Assembly (NCBI RefSeq): GCF_015356785.1
Contig: NZ_JAAEJV010000010.1
Span: forward strand, 1 to 47,952
Direction of reading: 5' to 3'
DNA length: 47,952 bases
Source of the DNA: Candidatus Neptunochlamydia vexilliferae
GTDB taxonomy: Bacteria > Chlamydiota > Chlamydiia > Chlamydiales > Simkaniaceae
The notes beneath the pieces were generated by a model. The model searched no databases, was not told the origin of the DNA, and saw only the letters and a program-made list of their open reading frames with translations. Position numbers and translations under genes: made by a program. The first letter of the stretch is position 1, and every line of letters starts with the position of its first letter. Of the stretch, positions 8,532-17,290 are shown in pieces.

Positions 8532-9529
8532 GACTCCTTCTAAAATGTATTGTCACCAGCCTTTTCTTTCTCCTCCCTCTAACAGCCTATCCTGAAGGAA
8601 AGTTCATCAATCCCGTCACAGACGTCTGTTGGAGTTGTCTCTTCCCTATCCATATTGGAGGTGGGAACGTCACTCCCAAACATAAAGACCTGATCAAATA
8701 TAAGAAAAAACTTCTATGCCACTGTCATGGGGATCTTATAGGAGTTCCCATTGCCTTTTGGGAACCCACACGCCTCATCGATGTCACCCGCACCCCTTAT
8801 AAACTTATGGGACTGGGAGGCATTTCCATAGCAAAGCCCGGTCTAAACCGTGGAGGGGTAAAATCGACCACACCAGAAATTGCCTCCAATAGCTTCTACC
8901 ATGTTCACTACTACCAGTTTCCCATCCTTAACCTCCTCGATCTAGGGATAGAATTTGTCTGTGAAGACCGGTTTCCCCTAGACATTGGCTACATGTCAGA
9001 ATTTGATCCCTTCTGGGGAGGGGACAAGTGGAACACCATCATCAATCCCGAAATTGTTCTCTTTGCCAATCCCCTTGCCCAAGTCGCCTGTATCGCAGAC
9101 TGCGGAGCCTCCAGCTTTCAAAAACCCCTAGATCGCCTATTTTGGTGCGCTGGATGCCAAGGCTCTCTCTACCCTCTCACAGGGAATGTCTCTACCCATA
9201 CCGGAGGGATTCAAGCAAGTTCTCTCCTTGTCCACCGCCTCCTTGCCAAGCTCCACAACTGGCATGTTTTGCAAGTCTTCGAAGAGGATAACTACTGCGA
9301 AAGCCATTCCTCCTATCGCATCAAAAAAAGTGCCTATAAAACGCAGCTAACCTACCCCATCGCTCAAACCAAAGGTCCTTGTAATGCCCTTGGAAGGAGT
9401 GACCTACTATGGGGGATCGGGAAAACTTATCCCTATGGAGGAGAGGATTTTGTTTACCTCATTTGGACAAAAAAACATTGCTGCTTAGATCCTTACAAGA
9501 TTGCTAAGAAAATAGGAACAGGGGGTTAA
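8528..9529 (+). CDS. traU: TraU, conjugal transfer periplasmic protein
   Basis: 333 residues from GTG 8528, overlapping the trbC stop. A signal peptide is followed by FINPVTDVCWSCLFPIHIGG, a TraU hallmark. It is rich in Cys (CHCHGD, CADCGASS, WCAGCQGSLYPLTGN, CCLDPYK), consistent with a disulphide-stabilised periplasmic protein. A central LGGISIAKPG and YQFPILNLLDLG match the family. TraU is needed for DNA transfer more than for pilus assembly. The length is near the usual 330. It is the last gene before the minus-strand ankyrin insertion. Confidence 0.93.
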   Translation: MRLLLKCIVTSLFFLLPLTAYPEGKFINPVTDVCWSCLFPIHIGGGNVTPKHKDLIKYKKKLLCHCHGDLIGVPIAFWEPTRLIDVTRTPYKLMGLGGISIAKPGLNRGGVKSTTPEIASNSFYHVHYYQFPILNLLDLGIEFVCEDRFPLDIGYMSEFDPFWGGDKWNTIINPEIVLFANPLAQVACIADCGASSFQKPLDRLFWCAGCQGSLYPLTGNVSTHTGGIQASSLLVHRLLAKLHNWHVLQVFEEDNYCESHSSYRIKKSAYKTQLTYPIAQTKGPCNALGRSDLLWGIGKTYPYGGEDFVYLIWTKKHCCLDPYKIAKKIGTGG

Positions 9530-9594
9530 GCAGTAAGGCCTTAAGATTGCGCGGCGATTGGTAAATGATTAAAATTCTAGTCCATATGGTTCTT

Positions 9595-9617
9595 ATGGAA
9601 ACGTATTTAGTTTCCAT
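9595..9617. terminator. Hairpin between convergent traU and ankyrin gene
   Basis: ATGGAAAC (9595-9602) and GTTTCCAT (9610-9617) form a perfect 8-bp stem with a 7-base loop that contains the ankyrin gene stop codon. It sits where transcription from both sides would meet. There is no strong T tract on either strand, so intrinsic termination is only possible. Confidence 0.3.
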
Positions 9618-11601
9618 TCAATATATTGCAAATTCCTTCAAATTTTTGGCCTTCATGTTTAGCCCAATCTAGCGCAGTTTCATTGTTGTAATCTTTGAGT
9701 CCAATTAACCCTCCTTTTACACTATTGTTGCTTAGCAACAGCTTGACTATCTCTGGGCGGTTTGCATGAGCTGCAAGATGCAATACTGTGTGAAGTCGAT
9801 CATTCATTGGATAGCAAATTTGCTCTGGAGTCATGAGTTCATAGAGCAAGTTACATACTTCTAAAGGCGCTTTATCTACTGCCCAATGTAAAGCGGTCTG
9901 ACCGTGAGTATCGCGAATCCCTACTAACCTTTCTTTTACATCGTCTCGGCTTAGCAACAGCTTGACTATCTCTGGACGGTTTGCATGAACTGCAAAGTGC
10001 AACGCTGTGTAAAGGTCACAATTCATTGGATAGCAAATTTGCTCTGGAGTCATGAGTTCATAGAGCAAGTTACATACTTCTAAAGGCGCTTTATGTACTG
10101 CCCAATACAAAGCGGTCTGACCGAGAACATCGCGAGGCCCCACTAAGCTTTTTTTTACATCGTTTCGGCTTAGCAACAGCTTGACTATCTCTGGACGGTT
10201 TGCATGAACTGCAAAGTGCAACGCTGTTTGAAGGCGATCATTCATTTGATAGCAAATTTGGTCTGGAGTCATGGAGTCATATAGCAATTTGCATTCTTCT
10301 GTAGGCGCTCTATCTACTGCCCAATGTAAAGCGGTCTGACCGTGAATATCAGCCCAGCCAATTAACTTTGATGCTTGTGGTTTTTTAAGGTTTCCATATT
10401 TTTTTAAAACGTCTTTAACTGAGCCTTTCTTTTCAATAATTGCCAAATGAAGATCAGTCCGATTAAAGTCTCTATCGGTAATACAACTCTCAATGTCAAT
10501 TGCTGAGTCAATCTTAATACTGGCGCCAAAGAGAGTTTCTCTATTGAATTCTTCTAGAATTCGATGTAAATCAACCATTTTTCGTAACGCTCTTAAACTT
10601 ACTCGCCCTACACTTTTCAAGGATACGCTTAGACTTGAAATAGTCTCAAGATACTTTTTTCTCTCATCGTGAATTACTTCCAAATCTTTATGATTTAAAG
10701 GGGCCACATGCTTGTAAATATCAGTACTTTTTTCGAATAAACTAATCACTGTACTTCTAATTGCACGATTGGAGCACTGTAGCCCCCGTATTAAAGTTCC
10801 CTTAGCAGCAGAACCTCTCATTTTCAAGCGGGTATTAATATCTTGGTTAGATAAATGCGATACCTCGTTAATAGCAGCTGTTAAATTTTTACCACCTTTT
10901 TGTGCTTCAATAAGTACAAAAGCGATTTTTACAGCGACATCAATACAATCTCTTCGCTCACCTTCTTTTCTACCTACATCGGCTGTACGAATTGTTCCAT
11001 TTGGAGGAGCATAGAACTTGACTTCTTTCGGATTTCTCGAGCTAAACTTTATTGGTTCGACTTGTGTGCTAGGTGATACACCTTTAACAATCTCTTTAAT
11101 TTGCTTAGATGTTTTCATGATATCCGATGGATCAATAAGGATAAGAGTATTATCTGATTTCTTACATAGACATACGGTGTGAAACTCTGGTTTATTCTGT
11201 TCAAGCTTTACTGAACCTTTCTCCCACACAAAAACATCTACTAGGATCACATTCTTAGCATCAGAGGTTCCGTAAGGAGGTATGTTTTTATCCATTAAAT
11301 GAGCAAGAGCCTTTTTAAAAACATCTTGTTCTTTTGTTTTATAATTGGGAGATCTTTCTATTGTATATCGCGTTACACGATATGGATTGGCCCCTGCTTC
11401 ACATACTGGCTGGTATTCTTTAGTGCCGTTTATCGAAGGATTCTTAACTACTGCCCTCGGGGTAATCGAGCCAGATTCCATTTCATCTATCAGGGGATTT
11501 TCCTGCTTAGCGTAATAGTTTCGCAAAGCATCCATGTTAATCGCAAGATTTGACGTTGATGAGCTACTTGAGTTTGATGAGCTGCTTGACGTTGATGACA
11601 T
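9607..11601 (-). CDS. Ser-rich, ankyrin-repeat protein with candidate CE-clan cysteine protease-like domain
   Basis: 664 residues; AGGAGG lies five bases before the ATG. Residues 1-18 are almost all Ser/Thr/Asn. A middle region has an ordered FHTVCLC (H141), LILIDPSD (D157) and RRDCIDVAVKIAFVL (C219), the H-D-C order seen in CE-clan (Ulp/YopJ-like) proteases and acetyltransferases. That match is only by spacing and hydrophobic pattern, and the usual Gln before the Cys is not obvious. From about residue 390 there are seven or so ankyrin motifs (GQTALHWAV, TALHFAVHANRPEIVKLLL), including three 73-residue double units. The gene is inserted backwards between traU and traN, is more A+T-rich than they are, and has its own promoter. 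It is probably an exported effector-type protein; a lysogeny or defence role is not excluded. Confidence 0.7.
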   Translation of the reverse strand: MSSTSSSSSNSSSSSTSNLAINMDALRNYYAKQENPLIDEMESGSITPRAVVKNPSINGTKEYQPVCEAGANPYRVTRYTIERSPNYKTKEQDVFKKALAHLMDKNIPPYGTSDAKNVILVDVFVWEKGSVKLEQNKPEFHTVCLCKKSDNTLILIDPSDIMKTSKQIKEIVKGVSPSTQVEPIKFSSRNPKEVKFYAPPNGTIRTADVGRKEGERRDCIDVAVKIAFVLIEAQKGGKNLTAAINEVSHLSNQDINTRLKMRGSAAKGTLIRGLQCSNRAIRSTVISLFEKSTDIYKHVAPLNHKDLEVIHDERKKYLETISSLSVSLKSVGRVSLRALRKMVDLHRILEEFNRETLFGASIKIDSAIDIESCITDRDFNRTDLHLAIIEKKGSVKDVLKKYGNLKKPQASKLIGWADIHGQTALHWAVDRAPTEECKLLYDSMTPDQICYQMNDRLQTALHFAVHANRPEIVKLLLSRNDVKKSLVGPRDVLGQTALYWAVHKAPLEVCNLLYELMTPEQICYPMNCDLYTALHFAVHANRPEIVKLLLSRDDVKERLVGIRDTHGQTALHWAVDKAPLEVCNLLYELMTPEQICYPMNDRLHTVLHLAAHANRPEIVKLLLSNNSVKGGLIGLKDYNNETALDWAKHEGQKFEGICNILNGN
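9720..10376 (-). repeat. Three 219-bp tandem repeats encoding double ankyrin units
   Basis: The segment GCTTGACTAT recurs at 9741, 9960 and 10179, exactly 219 bp apart, within long near-identical stretches. Each unit encodes 73 residues (MTP(E/D)QICY...LLYEL), two ankyrin repeats. High nucleotide identity implies recent amplification or homogenisation. Confidence 0.85.
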
Positions 11602-11634
11602 ATCTGCCTCCTAAATAAGTTCTAATGGAAGTGA

Positions 11635-11674
11635 TCATTAAAGGTTGTAGGCTTTTTGTAAAGCATTATTTTTA
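11635..11674 (-). promoter_or_regulatory. Promoter of the ankyrin gene with shared upstream element
   Basis: On the minus strand TTTACA (complement of 11657-11662), a 16-base spacer and TAATGA (11635-11640) lie about 35 bases before the ATG. The 18 bases TGTAAAGCATTATTTTTA at 11657-11674 (+ strand) recur exactly at 16985-17002 ahead of the serine hydrolase gene. The rest of 11602-11832 holds no gene that I can support. Confidence 0.5.
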
Positions 11675-11832
11675 TGCTGCAGGTGATCAATTAAGAGAAT
11701 CAGTATGTACCAACACTCTTGTATAGGGCTTCATACCCTTAAGACTCTAAAAACGGCAAAGCTTGAAATTTTCCAAGATCAGCAGTTTCGACGTGTCACA
11801 TTAGAGGCGACTGGTTTTTTTCTGCTGTTAAG

Positions 11833-11904
11833 TAAGTTTTTGATCCTTGACACCTTACGAACATTTTAGGTAGTGTACTTATTTGCTTACTTTCATGTGA
11901 GGAT
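11833..11904 (+). promoter_or_regulatory. Promoter/leader of traN, duplicated upstream of traG
   Basis: TTGACA (11847-11852), an 18-base spacer and TAGTGT (11871-11876) form a plausible promoter. The segment from about 11833 through the first codons of traN is closely similar to 17214-17313 (shared TAAGTTTTTGAT, TTACGA, TTTTAGGTAGT, CTACTTA-like run, then ATGAGTAAAC and ACTTCTAATAG). This leader restarts the tra operon after the ankyrin insertion. Confidence 0.6.
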
Positions 11905-13722
11905 ATGAGTAAACAACTTCTAATAGGTGCCCTTTTTCTTTTCGCGGCTCTCTGCCTTTCTGACACATCCCTTCTTTTTGGCGCAGATTCCCTAGAGTCA
12001 GAGGTCAAAACCAACCTCAAAAGAACAAAAGAAGAGGCAAAAGCCCTTGCAAAAGAAGGGAACCATCAGGCAAAGACCATCCTAGAGTCCTTCTTCTCAG
12101 GAAAAAACCTCTCTATCATCGAACCAGATGAGCTTCTTCCAGAAGAGGATCGAGGAAAAACCTTCGATGAAACCCTTGCTGCAGAGAAAACAGACAAGCA
12201 AGAGCTATTACCCCTTGAAGCAGACCTTCAAGAGATGCTTGATGCTTCCTTAAGAGTGGAAGAGATCGAAGGATCCGAAGCTTTCCTTACTTCTTCGAGG
12301 GCGACTTTAGAAAATGCCCAAAAAGGGATCGGCATCTTGCATACCGAAGAGCAGATTACTCCCGAAGAGACCCACCTTAAAACCTGCCACGAGGGAGGAA
12401 GCTTTATCAAGACGATCGATAAAGCAAGAGTGGTCACGATTATCCCTCAAAAGACCCAAACAGTACGGATCTGCCTCGGCCACAAAAAAGAAAAAAAATT
12501 CTTCTGGGAAGGGGATGCTAAAAACCAGCTAAGAGCATGGGAAAAAGAACTTTCAAGCGACCCCAACCTCAAGACATGGAGAGCCTATCCCCATAGTGGA
12601 GGACTTTTTAGCAGCTACCATGTGGTCAAAACCTGGACCCATAAAGAGGGCTTTTTCTGCGATAAAAGCCAGCTTGAAACAAAAGTTCTCCAAAAAGAAA
12701 AAGAGCTCGACCGGTGGGAACCCACTCCCGCTGACAAAAAAACGCTCCAAACCCTAGAAGCCAATATCGACTGCCACCTTTTGCAAACCCAAGAGTTCCA
12801 TCCCGGAAGCCGCACCATCTCCGGCAAACCCCTCTACCGCGACTCGTGGAACCAGCGCCTTATCTTCTCCTGCAAACCAGCAGCAAACTCCAAATGCAAA
12901 AGACTCCAAGAGCAAGGGGGCATCCTTATCAAAAGAACCTGTATCCAAGAAGACCCATCTGGAGACTGCCTAACATGGGAAAAAACCTATGACCTAGGGG
13001 GTAAAGCCGCCCACACCTCCCAAAAAGTGACCTTTCAAGAGGAAGAACTCTTTGATCTCGAAGACTTCGACCCCTCATACGAAAAAAATAGAGACTTTGG
13101 CCAAGTCATCTCAACCCTTGGAGCACTTGAAAGCTTAGGACAAAGCATCTCAGAAAAAGGACTTGATCCCCATGCACCCGCCATTTTTTCAGGGAAAACC
13201 TCCAAATGTCGAAGAAGTTTTGATTCCAAAAACCTTTTCGACTGCTGTCACAAAAAAGACTGCAAAGGGGGAGGGGTTTTTATCGGCCTCACCCTAGGAA
13301 AATGTAACAAAGAAGAAAAAGACCTCTTCGAAAAAGTCCAAGAAAAAAAATGTCACCGGATCGGCTCGATCAAAAAACTCCTGATGACAGAGCACGTCTA
13401 CTGCTGCTTCCCCACAAAACTTGCCCGCATCATCCAAGAAGAAGGACACAAGCAGCTCGGGATCTCCTGGGGAAAACCAGAAAACCCCAGCTGCCAAGGG
13501 CTCACCCTATCGCAGCTCCAATCCCTGAACTTTGAGCACATGGACTTTACCGACTTTATCGAAGAGCTCCACAAAAAAATCGACTCCCAAAAACTCGCAG
13601 CAAAACTCCAATCCCTAGCCGCAGACTTTGCCCAGTCACTCTCTAAAGAAAAGGTCCAAGCAAAAACAGAAGAGAAAACCGAGCTCTCAAAAAAAACAAA
13701 ACATAAGCAAGGCCCTCTATGA
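11905..13722 (+). CDS. traN: TraN, outer-membrane mating-pair stabilisation protein
   Basis: 605 residues with a signal peptide (MSKQLLIGALFLFAALCLS). It is strongly Cys-rich, with CC and CxxxC groups. The C-terminal third is diagnostic: KCRRSFDSKNLFDCCHKKDC, LTLGKCNKEEKDLFEKV, VYCCFPTKLARIIQEEG and QLGISWGKPENPSCQGLT, all standard TraN blocks. TraN is the recipient-recognising adhesin that stabilises mating pairs in F. The N-terminal 150 residues are acidic and variable, as expected for a surface-exposed tip. Its stop overlaps the traF start (ATGA at 13719). The coding strand is C-rich compared with the inserted gene upstream, marking the two as of different origin. Confidence 0.92.
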   Translation: MSKQLLIGALFLFAALCLSDTSLLFGADSLESEVKTNLKRTKEEAKALAKEGNHQAKTILESFFSGKNLSIIEPDELLPEEDRGKTFDETLAAEKTDKQELLPLEADLQEMLDASLRVEEIEGSEAFLTSSRATLENAQKGIGILHTEEQITPEETHLKTCHEGGSFIKTIDKARVVTIIPQKTQTVRICLGHKKEKKFFWEGDAKNQLRAWEKELSSDPNLKTWRAYPHSGGLFSSYHVVKTWTHKEGFFCDKSQLETKVLQKEKELDRWEPTPADKKTLQTLEANIDCHLLQTQEFHPGSRTISGKPLYRDSWNQRLIFSCKPAANSKCKRLQEQGGILIKRTCIQEDPSGDCLTWEKTYDLGGKAAHTSQKVTFQEEELFDLEDFDPSYEKNRDFGQVISTLGALESLGQSISEKGLDPHAPAIFSGKTSKCRRSFDSKNLFDCCHKKDCKGGGVFIGLTLGKCNKEEKDLFEKVQEKKCHRIGSIKKLLMTEHVYCCFPTKLARIIQEEGHKQLGISWGKPENPSCQGLTLSQLQSLNFEHMDFTDFIEELHKKIDSQKLAAKLQSLAADFAQSLSKEKVQAKTEEKTELSKKTKHKQGPL

Positions 13723-14510
13723 AAAAAACCTCCACCCTTAAAAGGCTTACCACGCCTAAGACCCTTTTGCTTAGCCTACTCTCAATAACCTTTATCCTTT
13801 CCAACTCAATCCACGCAGGATTTTACGAAGAAGAAGAGATCCAAGGGTTTTACTTCTTCGAAGACCCCAAAATGCAACCAACAACCCCAAAACCCCAAAC
13901 CCCCGAAGAAGCTGCAGAAATCCTTACCGAACAAAAAAAAGAGCTCTACGCCCTCCGCTGCCTAGCGATCCTCACCCCCACAGAAGACAACCTCATCCGT
14001 TACATCCAAAAACAAAACCAAATAATCGATCAAGCAAGCCACTTTGCCAAAAAATGGCAATACCTCCTCCTCGACCTCCCCGAACTAGGAGAAGGGATAG
14101 GAGCCAGCACCTCAACAATCGGAATTGAAGTCCATAAAAAAGCCGAAGCAGCCCAAAAACTCCAAACCCTCGAGAGCTTACAAAAAAACTTCTTCCTCCT
14201 CCTTTTTGCAGAAGGAGAAGACCCCTACTCAGAAGCCGCCGCCCATATCCTAAAGCAATTCAGCGCAGTCACCCAGTGGCAGGTAAGAGTCGTCTCTACC
14301 AATGGCCTTCCCACAAAAGCCTTTCCCAACCCCCAAAAAAACCAAGGACTCGCAGAAAAATTTGGCATCAAAAAAAGCCCCACCTTCTTCATCGTCAACC
14401 CCGAAACCAAAGAAGGATACCCCGTAGGAATAGGAGTTCTCTCCGTTCCAGAGCTCATCGAACATATCTATAGCCAAGCAAAAAGACACCAACTCGAGGA
14501 AAACCCATGA
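13719..14510 (+). CDS. traF: TraF, thioredoxin-fold pilus assembly protein
   Basis: 263 residues with an N-terminal signal segment (about residues 13-35). Family landmarks are GFYFFEDP near the mature start, FFLLLFAEGEDPYSEAAAHILKQF, then KKSPTFFIVNPETKEGYPVG and IGVLSVPELIEHI. The position where many TraF/TrbB proteins have CxxC reads EDPYS here, so thiol oxidoreductase activity is unlikely, as for F-plasmid TraF. TraF is periplasmic and needed for pilus assembly. It is coupled to traN and traH by four-base overlaps. Repeated CCC and AAA codons give the traF-traH stretch a distinctive strand-biased composition. Confidence 0.9.
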   Translation: MKKTSTLKRLTTPKTLLLSLLSITFILSNSIHAGFYEEEEIQGFYFFEDPKMQPTTPKPQTPEEAAEILTEQKKELYALRCLAILTPTEDNLIRYIQKQNQIIDQASHFAKKWQYLLLDLPELGEGIGASTSTIGIEVHKKAEAAQKLQTLESLQKNFFLLLFAEGEDPYSEAAAHILKQFSAVTQWQVRVVSTNGLPTKAFPNPQKNQGLAEKFGIKKSPTFFIVNPETKEGYPVGIGVLSVPELIEHIYSQAKRHQLEENP

Positions 14511-15877
14511 AAAAACTCCTACTCCTTTCCATGCTTTGTCTCACCCCTTTCTTGCCCGCCAAAGAAAAAAAGAGCCTCTCAGGAAAAATCCAAGAATTTT
14601 TCGACCAAACCAACACCCCCGCCAATATCACCGAAGCAGACACCTTTTATGACGATGTCATCGGCGTCAACTTCATCGGAGGTTCAGGATTTGTCCGCAC
14701 CCAAGTATCCGACATCAACCCCGTCCACATCTCCCTTCCCAAAATCAACGTCGGCTGCGGAGGCATCGACTACACCATGGGAGCCCTCAACATCGTCAGC
14801 AAAGAAGAAATGGTCAAAACCCTCAAAAACATCGCCAAAAATGCCGGAACCCACGCCTTCCTCCTCGCTTTAGAAACCACCTCCCCCCTCGTCGCAGGAA
14901 CCCTAGCAAAAATCCAACACTGGTCCAACCAGCTCAACGCCATCAACATCAACTCCTGCGAAATCGGCTCAAGCCTCGTTCAAGGAATCTGGCCAAGGTC
15001 AGAAGAAGCCACCCGCTATATCTGCTCCCAAACAGGCTCCAAAGAAGGACTCTTCTCCGGGATGATCGAAGCCCGCCACGGATGTCGTGACCGCGCAGAC
15101 AACATGACAACCGCTGCCCTTAACCACGCCAAAAAAGAAGGAGCCCTCATCGAAAACTACAACCTCGCCTGGGAAGTCATCAAAGACCTCAACATCACCG
15201 ACCCCACCGTCCGCAACCTCTACCTCAACATCAGCGGAACCATCCTCAAACAACAAAACACCCTCGAATTCTTCCCTTCCAAAGCCGAAGCCGCCCTCGA
15301 CGTCCTCATGAACGGAGGAGAACTCCATAATGCCTATCTCTTCGGCAAAGTCGAGAGAAACCTCCCCATGTCTGTCTACAAAAACCACACAATCCAAGTC
15401 TCTTCTGGCCACTCTGAAAAAGACCGCATCTGGACCCTTCTCCGTACCCTCCAGTCAAAAATCCTCAAAGAAGGACTCGAAGATCCCGAACCCCTAACCG
15501 AGAAAGAAAAAGAGATGATCACAAGCACTCAATTCCCCATCTCCTCCCTCATGGTTCTCATGGGGCAGTGGGAAGGAAAAAACGTTGAAAAACACCTCTC
15601 CTTAAGACAATGCGCAGAGATTATTGCCTTCGAAAGAGTCACCAACTACGTTGAAGAGATCGTCAAAACACTGATTCTCAGAACAGAGGCCATCCAATCA
15701 AAACAAATCGAACAGGAATCCTTCGAAACCTTCAAAAAAGGACTCGAACAAACACTCACTCGCATCGAAAGGCTCAAAAGCGACAACTACCGAAAAATGT
15801 CCGAGAAACAAAAGATGATCCAATTCCTCATGGACATCGAAAGAAATTTGAGAGATAGACCAGGAGCCAACTTATGA
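14507..15877 (+). CDS. traH: TraH, pilus assembly/mating-pair protein
   Basis: 456 residues with a signal peptide (MKKLLLLSMLCLTPFLPA). The mature part has SGSGFVRTQ-like GGSGFVRTQ, then LPKINVGCGGIDYTMGALNIV, INSCEIGSSLVQGIWP and a late coiled-coil-prone C-terminus. These are classic TraH motifs ('GCGGIDl..G.fsfi', 'NSC'). In F, TraH is a periplasmic component with TraF, TraW and TraU. The length matches the family. Its stop overlaps ATG 15874 (ATGA), the operon's usual coupling, but that frame reads only 11 codons (MKGTNLSRSLN) before stopping, as if the next gene had been cut away by the hydrolase insertion. Confidence 0.92.
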   Translation: MKKLLLLSMLCLTPFLPAKEKKSLSGKIQEFFDQTNTPANITEADTFYDDVIGVNFIGGSGFVRTQVSDINPVHISLPKINVGCGGIDYTMGALNIVSKEEMVKTLKNIAKNAGTHAFLLALETTSPLVAGTLAKIQHWSNQLNAININSCEIGSSLVQGIWPRSEEATRYICSQTGSKEGLFSGMIEARHGCRDRADNMTTAALNHAKKEGALIENYNLAWEVIKDLNITDPTVRNLYLNISGTILKQQNTLEFFPSKAEAALDVLMNGGELHNAYLFGKVERNLPMSVYKNHTIQVSSGHSEKDRIWTLLRTLQSKILKEGLEDPEPLTEKEKEMITSTQFPISSLMVLMGQWEGKNVEKHLSLRQCAEIIAFERVTNYVEEIVKTLILRTEAIQSKQIEQESFETFKKGLEQTLTRIERLKSDNYRKMSEKQKMIQFLMDIERNLRDRPGANL

Positions 15878-15980
15878 AGGGGACTAACTTAAGCCGTTCC
15901 CTAAATTAGGGTGATAGAGATTAGTGCGAATTTTAATTTTTCAGTATTCGAGGGTATAGGTCAAGCAAGCTATTGTAAAA

Positions 15981-16925
15981 CTATGTTCTTGCGTTAACTA
16001 TTTCTACAGCTTTATCTAAATAGGTGCTACAAAAGTCATGGGGAATATTTAACAGGGCGCTGTTGTTATGGGGAACAACATTAGATAAAATTTCTAATGA
16101 AAAACTCAGTTCAACAACAATTATTTTCACCATGGCTTCTATAATAAGATTAATTTTTTCTTTTTTAGATTTATTTAAAGATGCATTTAAAATTTCTTTT
16201 AATTCTTCTGCATATGTTTCTTTTTTAGCGTTATCTAATGACTGTCCATCTTTAAATTTTAGGTGTGCACTAAAAGCATTTTTAATCTTCTGTGTCTGCA
16301 CTAAATTTGATTCTATCCCTAGGAACTCTTCTCTTTTTTGTGTGAAAAAATCGGTGAGGATATATCCTGTTTTGAATTTTACTTGAGCTAATATTGATAT
16401 GAGGTCACTTTCATGAATAAAGTTTTGTACTTTCTTTCCCAAGCTATTAGGGACCAATCTTGCTCCCCCAAAGGTTGCTACCTCTATATCTTGAATCTTT
16501 TGTTGTGTTACAAGCTTTAAAGCTTCGCATGTTAATAAAGCTCCATGGCTATGAGCAATCACCAGAACTCTTTTACTTGTATCTGGTGAACATCTTTCAT
16601 GCTCAGATTCAATTAGTTCGGCCAAAAGAGGATATAACTTAGCAACTTCGTTCTTTCCTGCTGTAATGTCTCGATTACTAAGGCATAATGTTGGGTTATA
16701 AAAGAGGACAACTCTTTTATTATTAATTTTTGATGAAATTTCATTAGCGGTAGTTTTAGCACCGGCTTCTTTAAGGTGTCCTTTGTCAATTTTAAGACCT
16801 TGTAACTCATTCATGATTCCGTTTACAAAAATTATTGATTCTCCTGGTTGGTTTCCGTTGCCATTATTGATGACATGCGTGTATTCAGTATACTTTCTAT
16901 TGGTTACTGTTTCTAATGCCGACAT
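15981..16925 (-). CDS. Alpha/beta-hydrolase (lipase/DUF676-like serine hydrolase)
   Basis: 314 residues; AGGAG lies six bases before the ATG. ESIIFVNGIMN is the first strand and HG-type oxyanion region. VLVIAHSHGA (S126) is the nucleophile elbow, with Ala in place of the first Gly. TFGGARLVPN follows, and HESDLIS (D174) is a candidate acid. The catalytic His cannot be fixed by eye; H171 and a late H are candidates. No signal peptide is visible. The gene is inverted between traH and traG, A+T-rich, and preceded by a promoter whose upstream 18 bases equal those of the ankyrin gene. A secreted lipase or esterase effector is a reasonable guess, not a demonstrated role. Confidence 0.65.
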   Translation of the reverse strand: MSALETVTNRKYTEYTHVINNGNGNQPGESIIFVNGIMNELQGLKIDKGHLKEAGAKTTANEISSKINNKRVVLFYNPTLCLSNRDITAGKNEVAKLYPLLAELIESEHERCSPDTSKRVLVIAHSHGALLTCEALKLVTQQKIQDIEVATFGGARLVPNSLGKKVQNFIHESDLISILAQVKFKTGYILTDFFTQKREEFLGIESNLVQTQKIKNAFSAHLKFKDGQSLDNAKKETYAEELKEILNASLNKSKKEKINLIIEAMVKIIVVELSFSLEILSNVVPHNNSALLNIPHDFCSTYLDKAVEIVNART

Positions 16926-16961
16926 AACAAACTCCTACATGTTGCATTTAAGAAAATATAC

Positions 16962-17002
16962 AATATAAAAACAAGGAGTTTATCTGTAAAGCATTATTTT
17001 TA
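16962..17002 (-). promoter_or_regulatory. Promoter of the serine hydrolase gene with shared upstream element
   Basis: On the minus strand TTTACA (complement of 16985-16990), a 17-base spacer and TATATT (complement of 16962-16967) form a near-consensus promoter about 37 bases before the ATG. The 18-base block 16985-17002 is identical to 11657-11674. I see no gene in 17003-17213. Confidence 0.65.
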
Positions 17003-17213
17003 CATTTTTTGTATGGCATTGGAGTCTATTTTTATTTTGCTGATAGTTGCCATCAAAGCTAGAAATCCTAATAGAAAATTTATCGAGGCTTAGAGTATCA
17101 AAAATGTTTAAAAATTCGGTGTACACTATATTAGAAAAAGGGTTCTTTTCTTCTTGCTTCAGCTGCGCAGCTACCTTACTTTTCCTCCTCACCACCTACC
17201 CCTATTATAAGTT

Positions 17214-17290
17214 CAATTAAGTTTTTGATAATTGACAGCTTACGATGGTTTTAGGTAGTCTACTTACTTTATCTACCTTGATTTGAAGCT
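17214..17290 (+). promoter_or_regulatory. Second copy of the tra promoter/leader, upstream of traG
   Basis: TTGACA (17232-17237), an 18-base spacer and TAGTCT (17256-17261) align with the traN leader element for element. The similarity runs on into coding sequence (ATGAGTAAAC, CTTCTAATAG). This supplies transcription to traG-traD after the hydrolase insertion. Confidence 0.6.

Noticed and set aside
10769-11014. Plus-strand frame inside the ankyrin gene
   Set aside because: Antisense to a well-supported gene, without SD or recognisable protein features.
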